DNA of 37,336 nt from Legionellaceae bacterium (GCA_030695645.1 JAUYQG010000090.1:1-37336), one strand, 5' to 3'; shown: positions 16,516 to 25,504, counted from the stretch's first letter. The notes: generated by a model from the sequence alone, not told the origin. Made by a program: numbers and translations.

Positions 16516-17199
16516 TCACTTTTTATCGTCACCCAATTTGGAATCAAAATGCAGTGCCATACGATTTTCCATAAACTTCACAGGATCAGGATGATAATTA
16601 GGTAGTGTTTCAACGAGCGTTCTACATCGCAAAATTAAATCATAAAAGTGCGTACGGTACCGCCGCAAGATAATGTTCAATGCTTGAGATCGAGCTAAAA
16701 AGGATGACATCTGTTCGTTGATAATAACACCTGTCACCTCTTGAGGGTTGTCATGCATTTCCTTGGCTAATAAAATAAGTGCTTTTTGACTTTCGGCGAT
16801 GAGTTTATTCAACTCAAACTCCTGAAGGTCAAACTCATCACCCATCTCAATTAAGTGTAGCCGCTCTTGTTCTAACATTTCACGAGTTTCGGAACCCTGA
16901 ACCACGGCTTCGTCCTCTTCATTCGCCGCACCTGATAACAGAAAATCTATGAATGTTTTTTGGGCATATTCTCGATAATCCGTCGCCTGGCATAAAATAA
17001 TACCATTTAAAATAGTCTTGAATGGCACACGCAAAAACTGATAATGAAGAGTACTGGAGTCATGAATTGCTTTCATTACCTCGTCTTGCTTTAACCGCAG
17101 ACCAAGCTGGAAGAATATACGTTCTACCGTAATTAAACCATAGGTAGAAAACCATGTTACCATGTCTTCGTCCATAGACTCTGTCGATTTTTCGCCCAT
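16516..17199 (-). CDS. Unknown protein at the end of the minC-lpxH unit
   Basis: The family is not recognised. The 227-residue product is soluble, acidic in the middle (GAANEEDEAVV) and largely helical by eye, with no signal peptide, membrane segment or catalytic motif. AGGAT six bases before the ATG supports the start. It follows the 337-residue unknown gene by 54 bp on the same strand and is probably the last gene of a minC-lpxH-unknown-unknown transcript. Its 3' end converges on the hydrolase gene with 37 bp between. Confidence 0.65.
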   Translation of the reverse strand: MGEKSTESMDEDMVTWFSTYGLITVERIFFQLGLRLKQDEVMKAIHDSSTLHYQFLRVPFKTILNGIILCQATDYREYAQKTFIDFLLSGAANEEDEAVVQGSETREMLEQERLHLIEMGDEFDLQEFELNKLIAESQKALILLAKEMHDNPQEVTGVIINEQMSSFLARSQALNIILRRYRTHFYDLILRCRTLVETLPNYHPDPVKFMENRMALHFDSKLGDDKK

Positions 17200-17253
17200 A
17201 AATCATCCTGTGATTAATTATTTTAGTCTCGGCCGCGTGCCGTCTAAGCTCGA

Positions 17254-18267
17254 TTACATACCCAACCTCGTCTCATTTTCATCAGCCGCTTCTAAATCCA
17301 CTCCAGAAAAATGCGTTTCTAAAAACTCACCTAATGGTTTACTGGACTCATCTCGCAATTTCACAAACTTTTCCGATGTAACATACAGGTGCTCTTTGCC
17401 TGGCAAAGTAGGTGCATTTGGTTTAGGGGGTATAAATTTACCACTTTGATCATGACAGTGTTCACTCGCATAATGTTTCAGAACTTCTTCCTCATTTAAA
17501 ACCCAAATGCCCGAGCCTGCTGGACTTTCCACACCAGATTGCGTTTTATTGTACAATCTAAATTCAGAGTTACCATGATCAACAATAAAATATCCACCAT
17601 CCTCATCAATGGTTTCAACCCACTCCGCTACGGCTTCTTGCAGTAATGCTTGAAATGCCTCCACTTTCCCGGGTATTTGATTACCATTTTCATCGCAGAA
17701 TAGATCGGTTATGTTTGTATCAGCCCATGCTTGGGTTAACACACCATCTTCACTCACATTCGTAAAATACTTTAAATCACGAATAGGTATATCCTCAGGA
17801 TTTGGTTTACTGCAGTAATACTTCATATTATCCCATGCCTGTTGAGGCAAACGTCGAATAAATGAAGCACCATCACTGCGTGCAGGCATTCCCCAAAAAC
17901 CGGTCTCTTGGCCAAACCTGGTACTCCCATACGCCAACCTTTCCCGAATTTTTCCTGCCATAAAACAAATAATCGCATTCAGCCTGCTCTCGGAATCCAT
18001 AATCAGGGATGCCACATTTGATGTATGAGTATGTTGCATATGTGATTCCGTTAAACTCCGTAACACTTTCTGGTATTCCTGTTGCGTTTTTGTACGGGTT
18101 TTCTGTGATTCCATACTGGACTTTTCTGCAGATATCTTATACTGCGCCGCTTCCGTTTGTTTAAGTTTTTTAACATGTTCCACATGCTGTAAATTACTAA
18201 CTTCATCTTGAAGTATCTTGTCTAAAGTCCGCTTTTTTTTGTTTGATTCATCATTACTAGCACTCAT
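17254..18267 (-). CDS. Unknown protein overlapping lpxH
   Basis: The 337-residue product is not recognised. The N-terminal 90 residues are Lys/Glu/Gln-rich and probably helical or coiled; the rest is mixed, with IRDLKYFTNVSEDGVLTQAW, a DEDGGYFIVDHGNSEFRLYN strand-like stretch and an acidic C-terminus. There is no signal peptide. The frame extends upstream to 18381, but GGAGGG five bases before the ATG at 18267 is one of the strongest ribosome sites in the window and fixes the start 11 bp inside lpxH. That overlap indicates coupling to a lipid A gene, which does not by itself give a function. Confidence 0.7.
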   Translation of the reverse strand: MSASNDESNKKKRTLDKILQDEVSNLQHVEHVKKLKQTEAAQYKISAEKSSMESQKTRTKTQQEYQKVLRSLTESHMQHTHTSNVASLIMDSESRLNAIICFMAGKIRERLAYGSTRFGQETGFWGMPARSDGASFIRRLPQQAWDNMKYYCSKPNPEDIPIRDLKYFTNVSEDGVLTQAWADTNITDLFCDENGNQIPGKVEAFQALLQEAVAEWVETIDEDGGYFIVDHGNSEFRLYNKTQSGVESPAGSGIWVLNEEEVLKHYASEHCHDQSGKFIPPKPNAPTLPGKEHLYVTSEKFVKLRDESSKPLGEFLETHFSGVDLEAADENETRLGM

Positions 18268-19006
18268 ACGACCCTCCAAAAAGATCAAAACAAAGGTTTT
18301 TTGAATTATTATAACACAACAACCGTGGGTTTTCATCCCAATCGCTGAGCACGTATTGTTGATAACAACCACATACAGCACGATGGGTTGTCAAGCCAGG
18401 TTTATGTGTGTGCCCATGGATAACCATATCCACATTGTGTCGACGAAGATGTCGCAACATAGTCGACACGACAACGACCATTTGATCGGCCGGCTTAAGC
18501 CGATTAGCTTGACTGTATTCACGAACTTGACTCACAAGGCGGGCGCGCAATGGATACGATAACCGTAAAAACAATGCAGTAAATAATCGGTTGCGTGTCA
18601 AACGACGCAACCATTGATGCCCTTTATCTAAAGTACAATACCGATCACCATGCACCAGCAAAACCCGTTGATCGCCTAGTTTGATCACGGTAGATTCAGC
18701 CAGTCTCTGCATATTAGATCGAGCTAAAAATTGTTTACCTATCAAAAAATCTCGATTACCTGGCATAAAAAACACCGCCACTCCTTGCGAGGATAGCCAA
18801 GCCAATTGATCCGCAATGGCCTCACTCCAGGAATCCATAGCCTCATCACCTGGCCAAACATGAAAAAAATCACCCAAGATATAAACACATGAGGTATGTT
18901 GTGCTGCCCATTGAACAAACGCATAAAACCGGTTAGTACTATCCGGCATGTCAGGATGAAGATGTATATCCGAAATAAAAACAGCTTCGTATTTCTTTGC
19001 GATCAT
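18257..19006 (-). CDS. lpxH: UDP-2,3-diacylglucosamine diphosphatase LpxH
   Basis: LpxH hydrolyses UDP-2,3-diacylglucosamine to lipid X and UMP at the inner membrane, the fourth step of lipid A synthesis. The 249-residue product has the calcineurin-like metal motifs in order: FISDIHLHPDMP, LGDFFHVWPGDE, MPGNRDFLIG, LVHGDRYCT, and VIHGHTHKP. Family length is about 240. Its ATG overlaps the minC stop codon (ATGA), so it is translated with minC; the pairing is not the usual E. coli neighbourhood. The C-terminal tail NNSKNLCFDLFGGSYEC is a little longer than usual and runs into the next gene. Confidence 0.93.
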   Translation of the reverse strand: MIAKKYEAVFISDIHLHPDMPDSTNRFYAFVQWAAQHTSCVYILGDFFHVWPGDEAMDSWSEAIADQLAWLSSQGVAVFFMPGNRDFLIGKQFLARSNMQRLAESTVIKLGDQRVLLVHGDRYCTLDKGHQWLRRLTRNRLFTALFLRLSYPLRARLVSQVREYSQANRLKPADQMVVVVSTMLRHLRRHNVDMVIHGHTHKPGLTTHRAVCGCYQQYVLSDWDENPRLLCYNNSKNLCFDLFGGSYEC

Positions 19007-19728
19007 AATGGCTCAATTTGAATACGATCATCCTGAAGGTAAATTTGACATGGTCTTGCAACAGGTTCCATCACGTCACTTAAACAATAAAATCCAGCAA
19101 TGGCAACCAATTCCGCATCCAATGATTGACAAAAAATTCTCGCTTGCTTATCTCCGGCGATACCGGCCAGCGCTCGACCTCGTAATGCTCCATAAACATG
19201 GATATTACCGTCGGCCAACAACTCGGCACCATGACTAACCGACGCGGTAATCACCAGGTCACCTTCTTTGCTCACAATCTGTTGACCAGAACGTACGGGA
19301 GTCGTTAATAATCGTGTTTTAATGGTTTCGGATGATTGAGTGGATTGTTCCGTTTCCTGCGGTAACTCAACCAAGGGTTTGTCGTGATTTGAGGAAGCAT
19401 ACAGCACGGGCAATCCTTGTGCCTCAGCTAACACGGCAAACTCCGCTGGACCACCTTGAATGGCCACAGGAATCATACTGTGTTTACGCAAACTCTGGCA
19501 AAGTGCTGCTAAATCAAGCTTTTCGTCTGAAATGGCGGTGCAATCAATCACAACAGGAGTATTATCAAAAAGACGCGGCGCACGAAGCACAACCTCAGAC
19601 AGTTGCTCTGTAAATAATTGGTTATCTGAACTGAGCAGATGCACAACCGTCAACGTATAGAGCCGACCCTTTAATTTAAATGTTTGCGATTTCAATAAAT
19701 TGTCTGTCATAACTAGAGTACTCATCAT
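19003..19728 (-). CDS. minC: Septum site-determining protein MinC
   Basis: MinC inhibits FtsZ polymerisation away from mid-cell, recruited by MinD. The 241-residue product has the N-terminal domain to about residue 110 (KLKGRLYTLTVVHL) and the beta-helical C-terminal domain with the typical VRSGQQIVSKEGDLVI, GAELLADGNIHVYG, LRGRALAGIAGDKQARIFCQ and LDAELVAIAGFY. Two adjacent ATGs (19728, 19725) and a third six codons in are possible starts; no clear Shine-Dalgarno sequence separates them. No minD or minE lies beside it here, although they usually follow minC; instead the gene is coupled to lpxH. Confidence 0.92.
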   Translation of the reverse strand: MMSTLVMTDNLLKSQTFKLKGRLYTLTVVHLLSSDNQLFTEQLSEVVLRAPRLFDNTPVVIDCTAISDEKLDLAALCQSLRKHSMIPVAIQGGPAEFAVLAEAQGLPVLYASSNHDKPLVELPQETEQSTQSSETIKTRLLTTPVRSGQQIVSKEGDLVITASVSHGAELLADGNIHVYGALRGRALAGIAGDKQARIFCQSLDAELVAIAGFYCLSDVMEPVARPCQIYLQDDRIQIEPL

Positions 19729-19791
19729 CTGGTGTTTTGTGGGTTTTTGTTTATACTAACATGAGGATACTAATAACAGAAGGTCAATACC

Positions 19792-21447
19792 GTGGATAAA
19801 TTGTGGTTAGATCAATATCAACATGGAGTTCCTCATAAAATCAACCCGGATCCTTATCCGTCTTTGATGGCCTTACTTGATGAATCAATTGGAAAAAATC
19901 CAGATAAAACAGCATTCGTTAATATGGGAACGAACATTACCTACGCAGAAGTCGACAAACAAAGCCGATATTTTGCTGCCTACTTACAACAATTGGGCTT
20001 AAAAAAAGGTGCTCGTGTTTCCATTATGATGCCTAATTTGCTGCAGTATCCTATCGCCCTATTCGGTATACTACGAGCGGGTTATATTGTAGTCAATACA
20101 AATCCCTTATACACATTAGACGAGGTGGTTCATCAAACAAAAGACGCCGGATCGGAAGCTATTATTGTTCTAGCCAATTATGCTCATCTCGTTCATGAAG
20201 CCTTGCCCTATCTACCGGCACTAAAACATGTGATTGTCACTGAACTTGGGGATGCGTTTCCTTTCGTAAAACGTACTGTTATGAATCTATTTATTAAGTA
20301 CATCAAACGAATGGTACCCGATTATTCATCCATGTCAGTAATCAAATATACTGACATCATGCTACAGGGTTCTGGTTACATGTTATCACCCGTCACTCTA
20401 AATCATGATGATGTGGCATTTATCCAATATACAGGAGGAACAACCGGTGTCGCTAAAGGTGCCATGTTGACCCATAAAAACATGATAGCCAATGTTCTTC
20501 AAGCATCCGCTTGGATCTCGCCTTCAATCACTGGACATAATGATATTATTGTCACAGCATTACCACTTTACCATATTTTTTCGCTGACATCGAATTGCTT
20601 AACGTTTTTCAAAATAGGCGCTAAAAACATTTTAATTACGAATCCTCGTGATACCTCTCAGTTTATTAATCAAATTAAACATGCGGAATTTACTGCCATT
20701 ACCGGCGTTAACACCCTATTTAATTCATTATTAAATCATCGCAACTTCAACTCAATCAATTTTTCAAAACTAAAACTAGCTCTCTCTGGCGGCATGGCTT
20801 TGCAAAAAACCGTAGCCCTACGTTGGCGGGAGGCTACAAAAGCCCCCATTCTTGAAGCCTATGGTTTAACGGAAACCAGTCCTGGCGTGACCATCAATCC
20901 CCTGTCACTCAAAGAATATAATGGAAGTATTGGTCTGCCGTTGCCTTCAACGAATATCTCAATTCGAGATGAGAAAGGTAAAGAACTTCCTGTTGGAGAA
21001 ACGGGTGAATTATGCATCAGTGGCCCGCAAGTCATGCCTGGCTATTGGCAACAACCCCATGAAACGTCCTTAGTTTTCTATCCCGATGGTTTTTTGCGCT
21101 CTGGCGACAGTGCGAAAGTGGATGCGCTTGGATTTATTTATCTTATCGACCGAATTAAAGATCTTATTCTTGTATCTGGGTTTAACGTATATCCCAATGA
21201 AGTAGAGCAAGTGATCAGTCAATTGCCTGGCGTTCTTGAGGTAGGGGTGATTGGATTGCATAAAAAAGAAGGTGGGGAAGAAGTCAAAGCGTGCATCGTT
21301 AAGCGCTTATCATCACTTACGGAAGAGGATGTCATTGCACACTGCCGTATGCATTTAACGGCGTATAAAATACCTAAAATCATTGAGTTTTACACGGAGC
21401 TGCCTAAGTCAAATGTTGGGAAAATTTTAAGACGGGCCTTGAGATAA
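19792..21447 (+). CDS. fadD: Long-chain fatty acid-CoA ligase (FadD-type)
   Basis: The enzyme activates fatty acids to acyl-CoA by way of acyl-AMP at the inner membrane. The 551-residue product shows the AMP-binding motif YTGGTTGVAKGAMLTHKN (from residue 213), LPLYHIFSLT, AYGLTETSPGV, the hinge region SGDSAKVDALGFIYLIDRIKDLI and the C-terminal lysine in SNVGKILRR (Lys544). Length and LPLYHIFSLTSNC fit FadD rather than short-chain or 4-coumarate ligases, though the exact chain length is inference. The start is GTG with AAGG eight bases upstream. It is followed by a hairpin repeat and then the PDH genes. It diverges from minC. Confidence 0.88.
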   Translation: MDKLWLDQYQHGVPHKINPDPYPSLMALLDESIGKNPDKTAFVNMGTNITYAEVDKQSRYFAAYLQQLGLKKGARVSIMMPNLLQYPIALFGILRAGYIVVNTNPLYTLDEVVHQTKDAGSEAIIVLANYAHLVHEALPYLPALKHVIVTELGDAFPFVKRTVMNLFIKYIKRMVPDYSSMSVIKYTDIMLQGSGYMLSPVTLNHDDVAFIQYTGGTTGVAKGAMLTHKNMIANVLQASAWISPSITGHNDIIVTALPLYHIFSLTSNCLTFFKIGAKNILITNPRDTSQFINQIKHAEFTAITGVNTLFNSLLNHRNFNSINFSKLKLALSGGMALQKTVALRWREATKAPILEAYGLTETSPGVTINPLSLKEYNGSIGLPLPSTNISIRDEKGKELPVGETGELCISGPQVMPGYWQQPHETSLVFYPDGFLRSGDSAKVDALGFIYLIDRIKDLILVSGFNVYPNEVEQVISQLPGVLEVGVIGLHKKEGGEEVKACIVKRLSSLTEEDVIAHCRMHLTAYKIPKIIEFYTELPKSNVGKILRRALR

Positions 21448-21478
21448 TTGAGCCTTGACACAAATTAGCTCACATTAC

Positions 21479-21534
21479 TGGACTTTGGACAAAATCGCAT
21501 GGGTCTTTTTTCATGCGATTTTGTCCAGACTTCA
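21479..21534. repeat. Hairpin repeat, subtype A (inverted orientation)
   Basis: TGGACAAAATCGCATG (21486-21501) pairs perfectly with 21512-21527 around GGTCTTTTTT, the loop orientation also seen at 611. The outer TGGACT on the left matches AGACTTCA on the right imperfectly. It lies 31 bp after the fadD stop and before the PDH operon. Confidence 0.83.
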
Positions 21535-21631
21535 AAAGCTATAGAAATCCCCTGAAATTTTGCGTATTCTATCCCTTCGCGCAGTGATCGGCGCATGAAA
21601 CATCCTAATGACAGCAACAAGGACACTCATT

Positions 21632-22708
21632 ATGACAACAATCGTTGCCAAGTTTGAAATACCTTATATTCAGATCCTCAATGCTCAAGCTCAGGTGTGC
21701 GCTCCTTTGCCTGCGTTTGCAGACGATAAAACCGCACTAACGCAGTTATATCGTACGATGGTTCTAACGCGAGTATTTGATAAAAAAGCCATTGCATTAC
21801 AACGCACAGGGAAAATGGGCACGTACGCGCCCGTCACTGGGCAAGAAGCTATTTCCACAGCCATAGGTCATGCCATGCGTAAAGACGATGTGTTTGTCCC
21901 CTATTACCGTGACTATGCGGCCCAATTTCAACGTGGCGTTAAAATGTCCGATATATTGGCCTATTGGGGTGGTGATGAACGTGGTAGTCAATTTGACTCC
22001 GTGTCGCGCGATCTACCGATCTGCGTACCGATTGCTTCACAATGTTTGCATGCGGCTGGTGTTGCATTTAGTTTTAACTATCGAAGCGAAGATCGTGTGG
22101 CCGTGGTTTGTATCGGTGATGGCGGTACCTCAGAAGGCGATTTTTACGAAGCCATGAACGTAGCAGGTGCCTGGAAATTACCCATGGTTTTTATTATCAA
22201 TAACAATCAATGGGCCATTTCAGTTCCCATTAGCAAACAAACCGCCACAAAAACCTTAGCACAAAAAGCCATCGCCGCTGGATTTGGTGGGATTCAAGTC
22301 GACGGTAATGACATCCTAGCTACGCGACAAGTGATCGGCGATGCCATTGATAAAGCACGTCGTGGTGAGGGCCCAACGCTCGTCGAAGCCATGTCGTATC
22401 GTTTGTCTGATCATACGACGGCTGACGACGCAACCCGCTATCAACCCCAAGAAGATGTTCAACAAGCTCATCCCAAAGAACCCATTTCACGATTTAAACT
22501 GTTTCTAGAACAGCACATCGGATGGAGTCAACAACAAGAAGATGACTTACTTACCGAATGCGGACAAGAGGTGCAACAAGCGGTTGATGACTACTTAAAT
22601 CGACCCATGCAGCCTGTTAGTAGTATGTTTGATTATCATTATGACACGTTACCCGATTACCTAATCGAACAACGTGCCATTGCAATGGAGGCCGCATCAA
22701 ATGCCTGA
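21632..22708 (+). CDS. pdhA: Pyruvate dehydrogenase E1 component, alpha subunit
   Basis: The E1 alpha subunit contributes thiamine diphosphate binding for decarboxylation of pyruvate in the alpha2-beta2 type complex. The 358-residue product shows GTYAPVTGQEAISTAIGHAM, PYYRDYAAQFQRGV, and the thiamine motif from GDGGTSEGDFYEAMN to IINNNQWAISVP (about residues 162-198). The upstream ATG at 21608 has no ribosome site, while AAGGA lies eight bases before the ATG at 21632, which is therefore chosen. A branched-chain 2-oxoacid specificity cannot be excluded by eye, but the set as a whole fits pyruvate. It overlaps pdhB by eight bases. Confidence 0.85.
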   Translation: MTTIVAKFEIPYIQILNAQAQVCAPLPAFADDKTALTQLYRTMVLTRVFDKKAIALQRTGKMGTYAPVTGQEAISTAIGHAMRKDDVFVPYYRDYAAQFQRGVKMSDILAYWGGDERGSQFDSVSRDLPICVPIASQCLHAAGVAFSFNYRSEDRVAVVCIGDGGTSEGDFYEAMNVAGAWKLPMVFIINNNQWAISVPISKQTATKTLAQKAIAAGFGGIQVDGNDILATRQVIGDAIDKARRGEGPTLVEAMSYRLSDHTTADDATRYQPQEDVQQAHPKEPISRFKLFLEQHIGWSQQQEDDLLTECGQEVQQAVDDYLNRPMQPVSSMFDYHYDTLPDYLIEQRAIAMEAASNA

Positions 22709-23675
22709 TATCACGTTAGTGGAAGCGGTTACGCAAGCTTTGGCTTATGAATTAGCCCATGATGAAAACATTGTCGTTTTTGGAGAGGACGTCGGTAAAA
22801 ACGGCGGAGTCTTTCGCGCCACGGTCGGATTACAAGACCGATTTGGTGAAAAACGCGTGTTTGACTCACCCTTGGCTGAATCCATGATTGCGGGTCTAGC
22901 GGTTGGGATGTCCACTCAAGGCCTAAAACCCGTGGCGGAATTTCAATTCATGGGGTTTATCTACCCCGCTATGAATCAAATTATTTGCCACGCAGCCCGA
23001 ATGCGCAATCGCACTCGTGGACGGTTACATTGCCCTATCGTATTTCGTGCACCGTTTGGTGGCGGTATACGCGCACCTGAACATCACTCAGAAAGCACAG
23101 AAGCTTTATTTGCACATATTCCGGGTTTACAAGTGGTGATTCCATCGTCACCAAAACGTGCCTACGGTTTATTGCTTGCGGCAATGCGAAATCCCGATCC
23201 TGTGATTTTTCTTGAGCCGAAACGAATTTATCGGTTAGTAAAACAACCCGTAGAAGATGATGGTAAAGCTCTGCCTCTCGGCAAATGCTTCACATTACGC
23301 GAGGGCGATGATATCACCTTGATAAGTTGGGGTGCTAGCATGCATGAGACCATGCAGGCTGCTACTCAACTTGGCAACGATGGGGTTTCATGTGAGATCA
23401 TTGATGTGGCAACGATAAAACCATTGGATATGGAAACCATCATCAACTCAGTGCAGAAAACCGGACGATGTGTGATCGTACACGAGGGAGCCAAGACCTG
23501 TGGAGTTGGTGCAGAAATTTCTGCGTTGCTCATGGAGCATTGCCTACCTGATCTTTTGGCACCTGTACAACGAGTGACTGGCTATGATGTGGTCATGCCC
23601 TATTTTCAATTGGAAAAACAATATTTGCCCAGTGTCGATCGAATCAAAACGACTGTTTTAGGCCTATTGGAGTAA
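22701..23675 (+). CDS. pdhB: Pyruvate dehydrogenase E1 component, beta subunit
   Basis: The 324-residue E1 beta subunit completes the active site with E1 alpha. It shows ITLVEAVTQALAYELAHDENIVVFGEDVGKNGGVFRAT in pieces of the family consensus, FDSPLAESMIAGLAVGM, EFQFMGFIYPAMNQI, FRAPFGGGIRAPEHHSE and LISWGASMHE. GGAGG nine bases before the ATG at 22701 places the start inside pdhA (ATGCCTGA overlap), so the two subunits are made in balance. The frame extends upstream to 22674, but without a ribosome site. Confidence 0.88.
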   Translation: MPDITLVEAVTQALAYELAHDENIVVFGEDVGKNGGVFRATVGLQDRFGEKRVFDSPLAESMIAGLAVGMSTQGLKPVAEFQFMGFIYPAMNQIICHAARMRNRTRGRLHCPIVFRAPFGGGIRAPEHHSESTEALFAHIPGLQVVIPSSPKRAYGLLLAAMRNPDPVIFLEPKRIYRLVKQPVEDDGKALPLGKCFTLREGDDITLISWGASMHETMQAATQLGNDGVSCEIIDVATIKPLDMETIINSVQKTGRCVIVHEGAKTCGVGAEISALLMEHCLPDLLAPVQRVTGYDVVMPYFQLEKQYLPSVDRIKTTVLGLLE

Positions 23676-23680
23676 TATGA

Positions 23681-24781
23681 ATGGATATTTTTAAATTACC
23701 GGATCTGGGTGAAGGATTACCTGATGCAGAAATTCATGAGTGGTTTGTTAAGGTAGGTGATGTCGTTACCGCAGATCAACCCTTAGTATCGATGGAAACA
23801 GCCAAAGCGGTTGTTGATGTGCCCTGCCCACAAGGCGGAACCATTGCTAAATTATTTGGTAAACCCGGTGACGTCATCAAAACAGGTGACCCTTTGATGG
23901 CCTTTGAAGCGCTCGTGGCGCCACGAGAAGACAAAGGAACCGTGGTCGGAAATTTGGAGGAAAGCACGGAAATCAGTGAGGACAATTTTATTATTGGTTC
24001 CGCCAATAATCGTCCTAAAACCACCCCCAATGTGCGACTGCTCGCTAAAAAACTAGGCGTTAATCTAAGCACGTTATCCGGTACAGGCGAACATGGACTC
24101 ATCACGCGTGACGATATAGAACAAGCTGCTCGTAAACAATCTCAAGTCCCCGAAGGCTTTGAACCTTTACGCGGTGTCCGTCGCGCCATGTTAAACAGCA
24201 TGGTGCAATCACATCACGACGTCGTACCGGTCAGTATTTTTGATGAAGCTGATATCGCAACTTGGAAAGAGAACACGGATATCACCGTACGCTTAATTCA
24301 CGCCATCCGCGATGCATGTCACACAGAGCCAGCATTGAATGCCTGGTTTGACGCAGCGCATGGTGCGCGTAAATGCTTTAAGACAATCAATTTGGGACTT
24401 GCGATGGATAACGACGAGGGACTATTTGTTCCCGTCCTGCATGATATTGGGTCACAATCCGACCAACAGTTACGCACGACCATTGATGGCTATAAAAAGT
24501 CCGTTATGGAGCGCACCATCCCTGCCGATAAGTTAAAAGGCGCAACCATTACGTTATCTAATTTTGGAAAATTTGCTGGGCGCTTTGCGAGTCCCATCAT
24601 TGTACCTCCAATGGTTGCGATACTTGCTGTAGGTCGCTTATATGAAGGAGTGGTGAGTCATCAGGGTAAAATCGAGTCTCATCGTTTGCTACCTTTGTCG
24701 TTAAGTTTTGACCATCGAGCAGTCACAGGCGGTGAGGCAACCCGATTTTTAGGTGCGGTGATTCAATCGTTGCAGAAGTAA
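23681..24781 (+). CDS. pdhC: Dihydrolipoamide acetyltransferase (E2) of the PDH complex
   Basis: The E2 core accepts the acetyl group on lipoyl-lysine and transfers it to CoA. The 366-residue product has one lipoyl domain (residues 1-78, lipoyl Lys42 in METAKAVVDV), an acidic Glu/Asp/Ser linker, an E1/E3-binding domain (about 114-150, NVRLLAKKLGVNLSTLSGTG) and the catalytic domain ending SFDHRAVTGGEATRFL. In that motif TGG replaces the DG of the common DHRxxDG form; variants of this kind occur in some E2 families. GGAG precedes the ATG, five bases after pdhB stops. No E3 (lipoamide dehydrogenase) gene follows; the operon ends at a hairpin repeat. Confidence 0.87.
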   Translation: MDIFKLPDLGEGLPDAEIHEWFVKVGDVVTADQPLVSMETAKAVVDVPCPQGGTIAKLFGKPGDVIKTGDPLMAFEALVAPREDKGTVVGNLEESTEISEDNFIIGSANNRPKTTPNVRLLAKKLGVNLSTLSGTGEHGLITRDDIEQAARKQSQVPEGFEPLRGVRRAMLNSMVQSHHDVVPVSIFDEADIATWKENTDITVRLIHAIRDACHTEPALNAWFDAAHGARKCFKTINLGLAMDNDEGLFVPVLHDIGSQSDQQLRTTIDGYKKSVMERTIPADKLKGATITLSNFGKFAGRFASPIIVPPMVAILAVGRLYEGVVSHQGKIESHRLLPLSLSFDHRAVTGGEATRFLGAVIQSLQK

Positions 24782-24782
24782 G

Positions 24783-24886
24783 TTGGGCTTTGGACAGAAA
24801 GACATGAAAAGGGCCTCATGTCTTTCTGTCCAAGAAATTAGAGATGTATTTTCCAGATTTGGATCAGTAATCCGGTTGTCACATAC
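24783..24886. repeat. Hairpin repeat, subtype B, perfect 18-bp stem with tail
   Basis: TTGGACAGAAAGACATGA (24790-24807) pairs exactly with 24816-24833 around AAAGGGCC. The tail GAAATTAGAGATGTA, the GGATCAGTAATCC mini-hairpin and TGTCACATAC match the copy at 8403. It starts one base after the pdhC stop and ends eight bases before the convergent ychJ stop, filling the whole gap. It is the best intact reference for the site into which the MITE at 249 inserted. Confidence 0.87.
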
Positions 24887-24894
24887 CCTTAGCA

Positions 24895-25374
24895 CTAAAT
24901 CCCATGACAATTCTTGAATTTTTTTTGACTGCCACAAGGGCATGGGGTATTACGAGCGATTCTCGACACAGGAGACGTTCTTTGTGTCTCCAGAGGAGTG
25001 CCATCCACATAGAACCACTGACCGCCTTCATACCGAAATTCACTTAGTTCATGCATCAATTGCAATTTTTCACCGTCAACATACGTTGCCGTAAACTCGA
25101 CAAATCCTTTACTGGGTGATTCCTGAAACGTTTTATGAAGATGTAAACCAACCCAACGCACTCGATTTGCCCATTTTTTTGCCCCCTCCTCCTGAAAACC
25201 AACGGAAGCTTTATCCTTCATTGTTCTTTTGATGTAATCAATCTTGGCCTTGCTATATGCCGTATAACGTGAGCGCATAAGCGCCTCGGGCGATTGCGGC
25301 AATTTACTACCGAGCAAATAAGGCTCGCAACACAACGAATATTCAACACCAAAACCACAGGGACAATGACTCAT
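24895..25374 (-). CDS. ychJ: YchJ family protein (SEC-C motif)
   Basis: The 159-residue product has a cysteine-rich SEC-C-like motif at each end: CPCGFGVEYSLCCEPYL at the start and CPCGSQKKFKNCHG at the end. Between them lies the YchJ central domain with SPEALMRSRYTAYSKAKIDYI, RVRWVGLHLHKTF, GFVEFTATYVDG and LHELSEFRYEGGQWFYVDG. SEC-C motifs bind zinc; the biochemical role of YchJ is unsettled. The frame extends upstream to 25488, but AGGAGA eight bases before the ATG at 25374 and the family N-terminus MSHCPCG set the start. Confidence 0.9.
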   Translation of the reverse strand: MSHCPCGFGVEYSLCCEPYLLGSKLPQSPEALMRSRYTAYSKAKIDYIKRTMKDKASVGFQEEGAKKWANRVRWVGLHLHKTFQESPSKGFVEFTATYVDGEKLQLMHELSEFRYEGGQWFYVDGTPLETQRTSPVSRIARNTPCPCGSQKKFKNCHGI

Positions 25375-25504
25375 TTGGTAATCTCCTTTTAATTTAGAAA
25401 ACGCGGTTACAACTTTTTCTACGATAATCCTTGCTTTTTTCCAGAACTGTACTTTACTTAAGTTGCAGATGTATGAAAATTTAATCACTTAGGAGATACA
25501 TAAA

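Noticed and set aside
593-24886. Dispersed hairpins as a CRISPR array or as Rho-independent terminators
   Set aside because: They are scattered singly over 24 kb without regular spacers, and none has a T-run after the stem.
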